A program made the translations under genes and the position numbers. The notes beneath the pieces were generated by a model. The model did no database searches. It was not told where the DNA came from and saw only the letters and a program-made list of their open reading frames with translations. Positions 16,094-24,268 of a stretch of 52,125 bases of DNA are shown here, one piece after another. This stretch comes from JBAXGE01 sp044344145. GTDB lineage: Bacteria > Planctomycetota > Phycisphaerae > WQYP01. The stretch covers positions 1-52,125 of the forward strand of contig JBIJDM010000001.1 of NCBI GenBank assembly GCA_044344145.1. Direction: 5' to 3'. Each line of letters starts with the position of its first letter. The stretch's first letter is position 1.

Positions 16094-18198
16094 AGTTCAG
16101 TGGTAAAACTAGCTCGGTTCGTACGTGGTTGAAACGGCGGCAATTCTGGTCCCGCAGCATCGTCTGGTCACTCACGCTGCCGGCGATGTTGTTGGCCTTT
16201 ATCACGCCGGAAGCGCTCGATTCCACGCGGCGTATGGTGCTCATGCTGGTGGGCTTTTCCAGCCTGATTTTTGTGCATGAACTGGGACATTTTGTGGTGG
16301 CCCGGATGTGCTCGGTCCGGTGCGATATTTTCTCCATCGGTATCGGCCCGCGGATGCTGGGCTGGCGGCGGGGCCGGGGCGTGACGTTTGGCAAAGACGC
16401 GCCCGTACCGCCGGAAGCATTCATGATTGACCCGCTGGATCCCGAACGCCCCCCCGCCATCGGCGAAACCGATTATCGTTTGAGCTGGTTCCCCCTCGGT
16501 GGCTATGTCAAAATGCTCGGGCAGGATGACATGGACCCCAGCGCCCTGTCCATCGAGGAACGCGCGTTCAACAACCGCCCCACCATCCAAAAACTCGCCA
16601 TCACCTCGGCGGGCGTGGTGATGAATGTGTTGCTGGCGGTGCCGTTGTTTGCGCTGTGCTTCACCCTCGGGGTGGCCTTCCCGCCGGCGATGATCGGTGA
16701 TGTTGAATATGGCTCCCCGGCGTTCAAAGCCGGTCTGGTTCCCGGAGATAACATTGCCGCGGTAAACAACCATACCCCGCGCTATGGTTTCCTCGAATTC
16801 GGCGATATTATACTGGGTTCGGCGATGGCCAAGCGTGGTCAGCCGGTGCAATTTACGGTTAAGCGCAAAGGCGAGCCTGTCACGCTTCAAGCCATCCCGA
16901 AAATGGATGAACGTCTGGGGCTGCAACGGGTGGGGCTGATGCCCGCGCTGACCCTGCAAATCTCCGTATCACCCAAAGTGGTGCCAGCGTTAAAGGCCAT
17001 GGGGCTGGACGAGGCCTTCAAACCCGGGGATACGATCCGTCAGGTGGATGGCCAATCCATACGATTCCTACATACCTTGCGCCAGGAAATCAGCGATGGC
17101 TTCGGCAAACCTATCAAACTCGCCATAGATAATCCCACGCTGCACCAAATCCAGCAGACCCGTGAGATTACCCTGAAACCCCGGCTGACCCCGCGCAGCG
17201 GTGCCAGCGAATATTTCGTACCGTCCATCGTCGGCATGCAGCCCCGGGGCCGTGTGGTGATGGTCAATCCCGGCAGCCCGGCAGAAAAAGCCGGCCTGCA
17301 ACGCGGGGATATCATCACCCGCATCGGCTCGGTCACCAATCCCCCGTCGAAGACGATTATTGAAACCATTCGCGTAAACCATAACGAACCGGTGGAAATT
17401 GAAGTCCAGCGCGGCACCGAACGGATCACCGTCAAACCCACCCCGGTCAAAGCGTCCGGCGGTGACCATGCGGTCATTGGGATGGTGTTCAGCATTGACT
17501 CCGACAATCCCATTATCGCCGGGGTGGACCCCGACAGCGAAGCGGCCAAACAGGGTCTGGTGGGCGGGATGCGGATTGATGCCATTCGCGGTCAGCCGAT
17601 CAATTCCTGGGATGATGTGATGCGTTACCTAAGCGATGCGATCGTGGGCAACCTGCCCCTGACCGTGACCGGTCCCGATGGCACCAAACGCGTGGATATT
17701 CTCCTCGCCGGTCCAGCGCTGCAACAACTTGATATGTATCGCTACGACATCGAGGGGCTGGGGGAAGTAGTGGAACCCCTGACCACGCCCCAGCAGGGAG
17801 GAGACTTGGCGGAAGCCATCTACATGGGTTTTGACCATACCTACAAATGGGCTACCCAAACCTATCTCACGCTCCGCGGGCTGTTCATCGGCACCGTCAA
17901 ACCTTCTACTATTCATGGGCCGGTGGGGATCTTCAAATTCGGCCATGACATTCAGGACCGGGGCACCACTTACCTGATCTTCCTGCTCGGGGCCATCAGC
18001 GTGAATCTGGCGGTGATGAACTTCCTGCCTCTGCCCATTCTGGATGGCGGGATGGTTATTCTGATCCTGATTGAAGCCATGCGCGGCAAGCCCCTGCCCG
18101 AACGGGCGCTGAATATCATCCAGACGGTGGGCATGGTGCTGTTGTTCAGCCTGCTGATCTTTGCCACCTGGAACGATATCCCGCTGTTCTTCAAATAA
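16090..18198 (+). CDS. rseP: RseP-type site-2 protease with extra PDZ modules
   Basis: 702 aa, against about 450 in E. coli RseP. HELGH (zinc site, residues 63-67) lies in the first membrane segment and NFLPLPILDGG (~640-650) in a C-terminal one, so the intramembrane metalloprotease core is complete. Between them I count four PDZ-like modules: ~195-285, ~295-375 (weak), ~385-455 (SPAEKAGLQRGDII) and ~463-545 (SEAAKQGLVGGMRI). The family cleaves anti-sigma factors and leftover signal peptides within the membrane. An insert at ~95-130 separates HELGH from the GGYVKMLG segment. Starts within the dxr stop (ATGA overlap). Confidence 0.93.
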   Translation: MKFSGKTSSVRTWLKRRQFWSRSIVWSLTLPAMLLAFITPEALDSTRRMVLMLVGFSSLIFVHELGHFVVARMCSVRCDIFSIGIGPRMLGWRRGRGVTFGKDAPVPPEAFMIDPLDPERPPAIGETDYRLSWFPLGGYVKMLGQDDMDPSALSIEERAFNNRPTIQKLAITSAGVVMNVLLAVPLFALCFTLGVAFPPAMIGDVEYGSPAFKAGLVPGDNIAAVNNHTPRYGFLEFGDIILGSAMAKRGQPVQFTVKRKGEPVTLQAIPKMDERLGLQRVGLMPALTLQISVSPKVVPALKAMGLDEAFKPGDTIRQVDGQSIRFLHTLRQEISDGFGKPIKLAIDNPTLHQIQQTREITLKPRLTPRSGASEYFVPSIVGMQPRGRVVMVNPGSPAEKAGLQRGDIITRIGSVTNPPSKTIIETIRVNHNEPVEIEVQRGTERITVKPTPVKASGGDHAVIGMVFSIDSDNPIIAGVDPDSEAAKQGLVGGMRIDAIRGQPINSWDDVMRYLSDAIVGNLPLTVTGPDGTKRVDILLAGPALQQLDMYRYDIEGLGEVVEPLTTPQQGGDLAEAIYMGFDHTYKWATQTYLTLRGLFIGTVKPSTIHGPVGIFKFGHDIQDRGTTYLIFLLGAISVNLAVMNFLPLPILDGGMVILILIEAMRGKPLPERALNIIQTVGMVLLFSLLIFATWNDIPLFFK

Positions 18199-18290
18199 AA
18201 AATGCCCTGACTACCGTCTCTGGGCTACACCGGGACTATGATTGCGGGAAATATGTGTGTATTGCCCCGTTGTGTCCACAGGAGTTGCTG

Positions 18291-20042
18291 ATGCCCACGA
18301 TTGTACATGTCACCCACGAAGCGCTGATCAAGATCGGCGGCATCGGTGCGGTTTTGGATGGCTTACTGACCTCGCGCACTTACCAGCACACCTTTGCCCG
18401 CAACATTCTGGTGGGCCCGTTGTGGGAGGTGGGCAAGCCCGTAGCCGAACTGATGGGCCCCGGCGGGGAAGTGCTCTATAGTGGTCCCGAAGGCATCCGC
18501 AAACACGCCCTATCGGCGCGCTTCGCCGAAATTGAACGCGAGTTTGGCTGTGGTCTGGTCTATGGACGGCGCACGGTGACCGACCCGGTTTCCGGCATTA
18601 CAGCCACGCCGGAAATCCTGCTGCTGGCGGTCAACACCTATAACCCCGTCAAGATCAATGAATTCAAAGCCATGTTGTTCAGCCGTTTCGGCATTGAATC
18701 CATGCGTTACGAACACATCTGGGATTACGAACAGTACTGCCGTATCGCCTGGCCGACGCTGGCGGCGGTGGAAGCCCTGACCGCCAATCCCGCCGATCCG
18801 ATTGTCATCATGGCCCACGAGTATATGGGGATGCCCACCGCGCTGGCCGCCATTGCCGCGAATCCCGAGCGTTATCGCACCATCTTCTATGCCCATGAAG
18901 TGGCTCCCATCCGCCGGATTGTCGAAGAACAGCCCGGCCATGACACCATGTTTTATAACGCCCTGCGCAGCGCCGAAGCCCAGAAACTATACGTGGATGC
19001 CGTCTTTGGTGATCCCTCGGACTACTACAAACACCCGCTGGTTAAAGCTGCCCGGCTGTGCGACAACATCTTTGCCGTGGGCGACTACGTCAAACGCGAG
19101 CTGCAGTTTCTCAATGACGCGTTCGATGATGTCTCGATTGATATCGCTTACAACGGCGTGCCGTTCGTGCCCATCACACTGGCGGAAAAAATGGCCAGCA
19201 AGGCCCGGCTGCAGCGCTATTGCCACAACCTGCTGGGCTACACCCCCGATTACATCCTGACCCATGTCACCCGCATGGTCCCCAGCAAGGGACTGTGGCG
19301 CGATAATCTGGTCATGGCGGAGCTCGACAAGCACCTGCAGAAATCCGGTCAGACGGCGGTGTTGCTGGTGCTGTCCACCGAGCCGGGCAAACGCAGTGAA
19401 AAAGATGTCCAGCATATGGAAAAATGGCACCATTGGCCCGTGGCCCATCGCGAGGGTTATCCCGACCTGACCGGGGGCGAAGCCGGCTTCTATGCCGGGG
19501 TTCAATATGCCAACGTCCTCAGCCGCAATGCCAAGGTTATCTATATCAATCAATTCGGCTTCAACCGTGCGGCCTGCGGTTCGCGGATGCCCGCCGAGGT
19601 CGAATTTGCCGATATCCGGCATGGTTCCGATGTGGAATTCGGCCAGTCGATTTATGAGCCCTTTGGCATTGCCCAGGTCGAGCCCATCGGCTTTGGGGGC
19701 ATTTGTGTGTATACCGAGATTTGCGGTTGTGCAGGCTTTGTGCGGTTGGCCGCGGGCAATCAGCCGGTGCGCAATGCGCTGGAAGTAGATTACACCCAAT
19801 TACCGGCCGGGACCCCGCGTGATCTGGCGAGTCTGCTGAAAATGACCCGTGAGCAGCGTGAGGCCATCGAAGCGACCTGTGCGGTGGAAATTGCGGCGGA
19901 ATTATTTGCCCGTCTGCCTAAAAATGAAGCAGACTATGCCAGCCTGCTGAAGCAGGCCCACCACCTGGGCAGCCACATGAGCTGGGACGCGGTGGCCCAA
20001 CTGTTTGTGGTCCCGGGCATCCAGAAAACCCTGCAGCGGTAA
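18291..20042 (+). CDS. Glycogen/starch synthase-like glycosyltransferase
   Basis: 583 aa from the ATG at 18291 (AGGAG 7 nt upstream). N-terminal EALIKIGGIGAVLDGL matches the KxGGLGDV nucleotide-sugar loop of GT5 glycogen synthases; C-terminal YEPFGIAQVEPIGFGG is the acceptor/donor motif of retaining GT-B enzymes. THVTRMVPSKGLWRDN marks the start of the second Rossmann domain. Likely cytoplasmic alpha-glucan or related polysaccharide synthesis, but the sequence between motifs is unlike ordinary GlgA, so donor and product are unsure. The next gene is a HAD phosphatase, 89 nt downstream. Confidence 0.8.
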   Translation: MPTIVHVTHEALIKIGGIGAVLDGLLTSRTYQHTFARNILVGPLWEVGKPVAELMGPGGEVLYSGPEGIRKHALSARFAEIEREFGCGLVYGRRTVTDPVSGITATPEILLLAVNTYNPVKINEFKAMLFSRFGIESMRYEHIWDYEQYCRIAWPTLAAVEALTANPADPIVIMAHEYMGMPTALAAIAANPERYRTIFYAHEVAPIRRIVEEQPGHDTMFYNALRSAEAQKLYVDAVFGDPSDYYKHPLVKAARLCDNIFAVGDYVKRELQFLNDAFDDVSIDIAYNGVPFVPITLAEKMASKARLQRYCHNLLGYTPDYILTHVTRMVPSKGLWRDNLVMAELDKHLQKSGQTAVLLVLSTEPGKRSEKDVQHMEKWHHWPVAHREGYPDLTGGEAGFYAGVQYANVLSRNAKVIYINQFGFNRAACGSRMPAEVEFADIRHGSDVEFGQSIYEPFGIAQVEPIGFGGICVYTEICGCAGFVRLAAGNQPVRNALEVDYTQLPAGTPRDLASLLKMTREQREAIEATCAVEIAAELFARLPKNEADYASLLKQAHHLGSHMSWDAVAQLFVVPGIQKTLQR

Positions 20043-20131
20043 ACTTTATTTTTGCTTAATGTTACCCCTAGGCAATGATGATGACGTCTGCTAATATAGC
20101 CGCGGTACGATTGCCATGAGCGGAGTAATCC

Positions 20132-20842
20132 ATGTCCAAAAGTTGTGTCGTATTTGATTTTGACGGCGTCATCGCCGATACCGAAGCCCTGCATTTACAA
20201 GCTTATAACGCCACGTTCGCCAATATGAGCGCCCGCATCGGCGGGCCACTGCGGATCAGTGCCGAGGCCTATTTCGGCAACTACATTGTCTACGGCAACC
20301 ACGATGGTTTCCTGCACATGCTGCGTGACCATGGGCGCAGTTATGAAGAGGCGCTACTGGCCAGTCTGAGCGCCCACAAGGACCAATTATTCACGCAAGG
20401 CATCGGCCAGTTTGTCCAACCGCTGGCCGGGGTGCGCGAAACACTCGCCTATCTGACCTCGGTCCAGGTTCCCCTGGCGATCTGCAGTGGCGCCCGCCGG
20501 GTGGAAATTTTGCATTTGCTCACGGCGTTCAAACTGGCGCAGCATTTCTCGGTCATCGTCGCCATCGAGGATGTCCAGCAGAGCAAACCCGCCCCCGAAG
20601 GCTACACCCGGGCATTCGATCAACTCAACGCCCTGCATGGCAGTGCCCTGAACCGCGCCCAATCACTGGCCATCGAAGACTCCCTCGGCGGCATCACTGC
20701 CGCACGCAGCTCAGGATTGCAGGTCCTCGCGGTGGGCACCAGTCTGCCCCTGCATAAATTGCGCAATCTGACCCCTCTGGTAGTCAATAGCCTCTCAGAA
20801 GTCACAGTCCCACAGTGGCGACAATGGCTCAATTTGGGTTAA
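20132..20842 (+). CDS. HAD-superfamily phosphatase/phosphoglucomutase-like
   Basis: 236 aa. Motif I VVFDFDGVIADTE, motif II ICSGA, motif III around SKPAPEGY (Lys) and motif IV AIEDSLGGITAA define a HAD subfamily IA enzyme with a helical cap, as in beta-phosphoglucomutase and phosphoglycolate phosphatase. The second motif I Asp (DFD) is present, so phosphatase or mutase chemistry is possible. GGAG lies 7 nt before the ATG. Position after a glycosyltransferase suggests a sugar phosphate substrate, but this is only inferred. Confidence 0.85.
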   Translation: MSKSCVVFDFDGVIADTEALHLQAYNATFANMSARIGGPLRISAEAYFGNYIVYGNHDGFLHMLRDHGRSYEEALLASLSAHKDQLFTQGIGQFVQPLAGVRETLAYLTSVQVPLAICSGARRVEILHLLTAFKLAQHFSVIVAIEDVQQSKPAPEGYTRAFDQLNALHGSALNRAQSLAIEDSLGGITAARSSGLQVLAVGTSLPLHKLRNLTPLVVNSLSEVTVPQWRQWLNLG

Positions 20843-21117
20843 CTCTGATTTCCCTTCAGACCAATTCCGCCGTAGCCCTGAATATTACATTCATATATAC
20901 GTATTTATAGTGCCAAAACCTTGCGAATACGCCATCCTTGAGACTGGATGTGCTGACAATCAAGGTAAGACGGTAAAAATCCCACTACATACGAAGTGGG
21001 ATGCTGGCTTGATAAAATTGCTCCACATATGCTCAACGATAGCAACTACTGATAATGCGACCATTATATATTTTGTCGTGATTATTGCTGCAACAGGATA
21101 TTTTCTACACTTTGTCG
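20843..21117. other. AT-rich intergenic region with two hairpins
   Basis: No convincing gene. CCTTGA...TCAAGG closes an 18-nt loop near 20935-20965, followed by ATCCCACT...AGTGGGAT near 20980-21003. No T run follows, so this is not a normal terminator. A 90-codon GTG frame across it has no ribosome site. Confidence 0.4.
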
Positions 21118-21145
21118 TTGACTGGTCTACATTCCGTGCTATATT
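21118..21145 (+). promoter_or_regulatory. Promoter of the PEP-CTERM gene
   Basis: -35 TTGACT (21118-21123), 16-nt spacer, extended -10 TGC-TATATT (TATATT 21140-21145). A perfect 10-bp palindrome TTGACGTCAA lies in the leader at 21179-21188 and could be an operator. Confidence 0.55.
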
Positions 21146-21222
21146 TGATGGTCGTTGTGATCTCCGATTAGACGGTTGTTGACGTCAATCAAGATTGTTG
21201 TGTCGTATTTTGGAGCAGTTAT

Positions 21223-21960
21223 ATGACAGTATTACATGCGGGTTTGGGATTCGTGCTGGCCATGGTCGTGGCCTCGGTGCAGGGCAGTGCCATCGTGCAA
21301 CGTTTTGAAGTTGGCAATCATTTTCCCAACCAGATCGCTACCGGTACCTTCCAGTATTTCGATAACTCCAGCGGTTTGCAGACGTTGCAATCGGTCACCA
21401 TTGAAACCAACCTCCAGCAGTGGTCGGGCTTTTTCGCTGTGGACAACGATGACACCACATTAAAAACGGGTCTTGCCAACAAAGGCGTGACGGCGAATAT
21501 CTCCAGCAGCGCTCCGCGTCTGAACCCCATAGTGTCCAGTGGACTCACGTTATTGGATATGACCAACCTGAATTTGATCATGACCAAAACTTTCAATCTG
21601 CAGCCCAATTCCGGGGATATGGTCGGTCAGTATAACCAAACCCTGGCGTCCGATTGGGATTCGCTGGTTGGCCCCACCTACGCCAACCGTAATGAAATGA
21701 CCCGTGGGCCGGTACAAGCACGATATCAGAGCGACTACATGTGGGATCTGGACCCCTTGAATGCAACTTTTGATATCACCTTCATCACCTCGCAGCAGGA
21801 AAATTTCAGCGGTAGCGGTAATCTGTGGACGTCTGGTGGCGCATCTGAAGCAGCCGGTTATATTCAAATTGTTTACACCTATATTCCAGAACCCGGCAGC
21901 CTGAGTTTGCTGGGTCTGGGAGCTGCGGGTTTGCTGCTGCGTCGGCGTAAGAGCAAGTAA
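21223..21960 (+). CDS. PEP-CTERM surface protein, choice-of-anchor type
   Basis: 245 aa. N-terminal signal peptide (GLGFVLAMVVASVQGSA), a beta-rich body with conserved openings typical of choice-of-anchor domains (GTFQYFDNSSGLQTLQSV), and the C-terminal sorting tail PEPGSLSLLGLGAAGLLLRR: PEP motif, hydrophobic helix, arginine cluster. Such proteins are exported, processed by an exosortase and placed on the surface or in exopolysaccharide. No exosortase gene is in the window. GGAG lies 8 nt before the ATG. It has its own promoter and terminator, so it is a single-gene unit. Ligand or role unknown. Confidence 0.88.
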   Translation: MTVLHAGLGFVLAMVVASVQGSAIVQRFEVGNHFPNQIATGTFQYFDNSSGLQTLQSVTIETNLQQWSGFFAVDNDDTTLKTGLANKGVTANISSSAPRLNPIVSSGLTLLDMTNLNLIMTKTFNLQPNSGDMVGQYNQTLASDWDSLVGPTYANRNEMTRGPVQARYQSDYMWDLDPLNATFDITFITSQQENFSGSGNLWTSGGASEAAGYIQIVYTYIPEPGSLSLLGLGAAGLLLRRRKSK

Positions 21961-21987
21961 ACCCTCACACCAAGTAATTCACTCCAA

Positions 21988-22016
21988 GGCATCACACGAA
22001 GTGTGGTGCCTTTTTT
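21988..22016 (+). terminator. Terminator of the PEP-CTERM gene
   Basis: GGCATCACAC/GTGTGGTGCC stem with one internal mismatch and loop GAA, then six Ts (22011-22016). Confidence 0.85.
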
Positions 22017-22171
22017 GTTGCAGCCAGCCCCAAATGTTGCGGATGCAATGTTTGCATACCAAACATACCGCTGATGGGGAGATTAACCGTCTCCCACCAC
22101 GCTCCAATCATCGCCCAAATCCGCACCAAAATCATCCAAATACAAATTGTGGATATATCTATCCATTACAC

Positions 22172-22200
22172 TTTACAGACCGACGTTTTACCCTTATACA
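22172..22200 (+). promoter_or_regulatory. Promoter of the malic enzyme gene
   Basis: -35 TTTACA (22172-22177), 17-nt spacer, -10 TATACA (22195-22200). It predicts a ~105-nt leader. The rest of 22017-22312 shows nothing else. Confidence 0.5.
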
Positions 22201-22312
22201 GTGCATACTGAGGAAGAATTTGTTGCCGTTCTCATCTCTAATCAGGCAACCCCGTTTGTGCGGTCCGGGAACTCTGCTCGCACCTGTGCTCTGTGTTAAA
22301 GGAATCTCTTTC

Positions 22313-23761
22313 ATGGCCATCATGCCGTCAGCCGCGTACAGTCTCAAAATCACCGTCCGCATTCCCAATCGGGCGGGTAATTTCGCCAAGATCGCCGGCG
22401 CTATCGCCAGCGTGGGCGGAGACCTGAACAGTGTCACCATTCTGTCGGAAACCCGCGATGAACTGGTGCGCGAAATCACGGCCTATGGCCGCGATCTCAA
22501 GCACGAACAGGAAATCGCCGCAGCCGTGTGCCGGATTCCGGAAATCAAAATTATCTCCATCCATGACCGCACCTTTGACCTGCACAACGGGGGCAAACTC
22601 AGCGTCGTGGGCAAAACCCCGCTGACGGGGCCGGCGGAACTGTCCATGGCCTATACCCCGGGCGTGGCCCGCGTGTGTATGGCCATCGCCGATGACAAAC
22701 ACATGGCCCAGCGTCTGACCATCAAACGCAACACCGTCGCGGTCGTCTCCGACGGCACTGCCGTGCTGGGTCTGGGCGATATCGGCCCCGAAGCCGCCAT
22801 GCCTGTCATGGAAGGCAAGGCCCAACTGTTCAAGGAATTCGGCGGCGTGGACGCGTTCCCGATCTGTATCGCCACCAAGGATGTCGAAGAAATCATCAAA
22901 CTGGTCAAGCTCCTCGCCCCCACTTTTGGCGGCGTGAATCTGGAAGACATCTCGGCTCCGCGTTGCTTCGAAATTGAAGAACGCCTCAAAGCCGAACTCG
23001 ATATGCCCATCTTCCACGATGACCAGCATGGCACGGCCATTGTCGCGTTGGCGGCCCTCATCAACGCGCTCAAGATCGTCGGCAAGAAGATGGACGAAAT
23101 CTGCATCGTGGTCTGCGGCGTCGGCGCCGCCGGCGTGGCCTGCAGCAAGATCTTCATGAATGCCGGGGCCAAGAATGTTGTTGGCGTGGATACCTCCGGC
23201 GCCATCTACAAGGGCCGCACCGAGAATATGAACCCCGTCAAACAGTGGTACGCCGACCACACCAATCCCGAGAACCGCAAAGGCACCATCCATGATGTGA
23301 TCAAGGGCGCCGATGTGTTTGTGGGTCTGTCCAAGCCCGGCCAGATCACGGTGCTGGATGTGGAAAACATGGCCAAGAACCCGATCGTGTTCGCCATGAG
23401 CAACCCGGTCCCGGAAATCATGCCCGAAGAAGCCGCCCCGCATGTGGCCATCATGGCCACCGGCCGCAGCGACTACCCCAACCAGATCAACAACGTGCTG
23501 GCCTTCCCCGGCCTGTTCCGCGGGGCACTGGATGTGCATGCCACCAAGATCACCGAAGGCATGAAAGTGGCCGCCGCACTGGCCATCGCCAACCTCGTCG
23601 GCAGCGAAGCCCGGGCCAACTACATCATCCCGTCGCCGTTTGACCGCCGCGTGGCCCCGGCCGTGGCCGAAGCCGTCCGCAACGCCGCCATCGCCGAAGG
23701 CGTGGCCCGGTTGAATGACCCCGCCGATGCGGAAATCACTCTGGCCACGATCAAGCGGTAA
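22313..23761 (+). CDS. NAD(P)-dependent malic enzyme with N-terminal ACT domain
   Basis: 482 aa from the ATG at 22313 (AAGGAA 8 nt upstream); the frame is open further upstream but reaches back over the previous terminator. Residues ~8-85 form an ACT regulatory domain (IPNRAGNFAKIAGAIASVGG). The catalytic part has SMAYTPGVARVC, VVSDGTAVLGLGDIGPEAAM, PIFHDDQHGTAIV and the dinucleotide-binding VCGVGAAGVACSKI. It decarboxylates malate to pyruvate with reduction of NAD(P). The ACT domain suggests allosteric control by an amino acid or other small molecule. Single gene with its own promoter and terminator. Confidence 0.93.
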   Translation: MAIMPSAAYSLKITVRIPNRAGNFAKIAGAIASVGGDLNSVTILSETRDELVREITAYGRDLKHEQEIAAAVCRIPEIKIISIHDRTFDLHNGGKLSVVGKTPLTGPAELSMAYTPGVARVCMAIADDKHMAQRLTIKRNTVAVVSDGTAVLGLGDIGPEAAMPVMEGKAQLFKEFGGVDAFPICIATKDVEEIIKLVKLLAPTFGGVNLEDISAPRCFEIEERLKAELDMPIFHDDQHGTAIVALAALINALKIVGKKMDEICIVVCGVGAAGVACSKIFMNAGAKNVVGVDTSGAIYKGRTENMNPVKQWYADHTNPENRKGTIHDVIKGADVFVGLSKPGQITVLDVENMAKNPIVFAMSNPVPEIMPEEAAPHVAIMATGRSDYPNQINNVLAFPGLFRGALDVHATKITEGMKVAAALAIANLVGSEARANYIIPSPFDRRVAPAVAEAVRNAAIAEGVARLNDPADAEITLATIKR

Positions 23762-23792
23762 CGCCGTTCCGATTCCGTCATAAATCCCACAA

Positions 23793-23820
23793 AGCCGCAG
23801 GTTCATCCCTGCGGCTTTTT
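23793..23820 (+). terminator. Terminator of the malic enzyme gene
   Basis: AGCCGCAGG (23793-23801) pairs with CCTGCGGCT (23808-23816), followed by a T tract. The tail runs directly into the inverted repeat at 23821. Confidence 0.85.
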
Positions 23821-24211
23821 CTTTGGCTCATCCGGTATCGCCGGGGAATGTTTGATAGGGGCAGAACCGCAGCAAGGTGGTTCGGGTTTTCATGCCGGAG
23901 GCATGATAGCGGGTAGCCGGTGGTTGCAACGAAGTGGAAACCACCGGATCAGAACGATGCGCTATGGGCACCCCGGCAGGGGTGCCAGCAATTATTGACG
24001 GATGACAAGCTATTTCGTTGGGAGTGGGCGTAGTCACATATCTGCTGCCATCCCTGCCGGGATGGTGGAGATATTCCGCACCGTTACCGGTGGATTGCGC
24101 TGCGCTCCAACCACCGGCTACCAGCTGTAATGCCTCCGGCATTAAGATGAAACTACCCAGACTTGGGGCGCATACCATCCCCGTTCCCCGGAAATACCAG
24201 ATGAACCAAAG
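23821..24211. repeat. 391-bp imperfect inverted repeat element
   Basis: The ends are inverted copies: 23821-23850 against the complement of 24182-24211 (25 of 30 identical, counted by eye). A 56-nt unit at 23892-23947 recurs inverted at 24087-24142 (47 of 56 identical, no gaps). Each unit contains small palindromes (ATGCCGGAGGCAT, CCGGTGG...CCACCGG). The centre holds two more hairpins, at 23967-23986 and 24048-24065. The whole can fold into one long hairpin and has no gene. It fills the space between two convergent terminators and looks like a non-coding, MITE-like palindromic repeat. Confidence 0.75.
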
Positions 24212-24212
24212 A

Positions 24213-24241
24213 AAAGCCCCCAGCTTTATGGGCCGGGGGCT
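24213..24241 (-). terminator. Terminator of the GH94 gene
   Basis: On the minus strand AGCCCCC (24241-24235), a 13-nt loop and GGGGGCT (24221-24215), then TTTTC. It is continuous with the right end of the inverted repeat. Confidence 0.75.
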
Positions 24242-24268
24242 GGTGTATTTAAGTAATATTCTGCAACT

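Noticed and set aside
20920..21005. Cyclic-di-GMP or other known riboswitch upstream of the PEP-CTERM gene
   Set aside because: Hairpins exist but the conserved core motifs I know of are absent.
20910..21182. 90-codon GTG frame upstream of the PEP-CTERM gene
   Set aside because: No ribosome site, overlaps the promoter; a hydrophobic run alone is weak evidence.
22328..23806. 492-codon frame opposite the malic enzyme gene
   Set aside because: Gly/His/Asp-rich mirror frame without a ribosome site.
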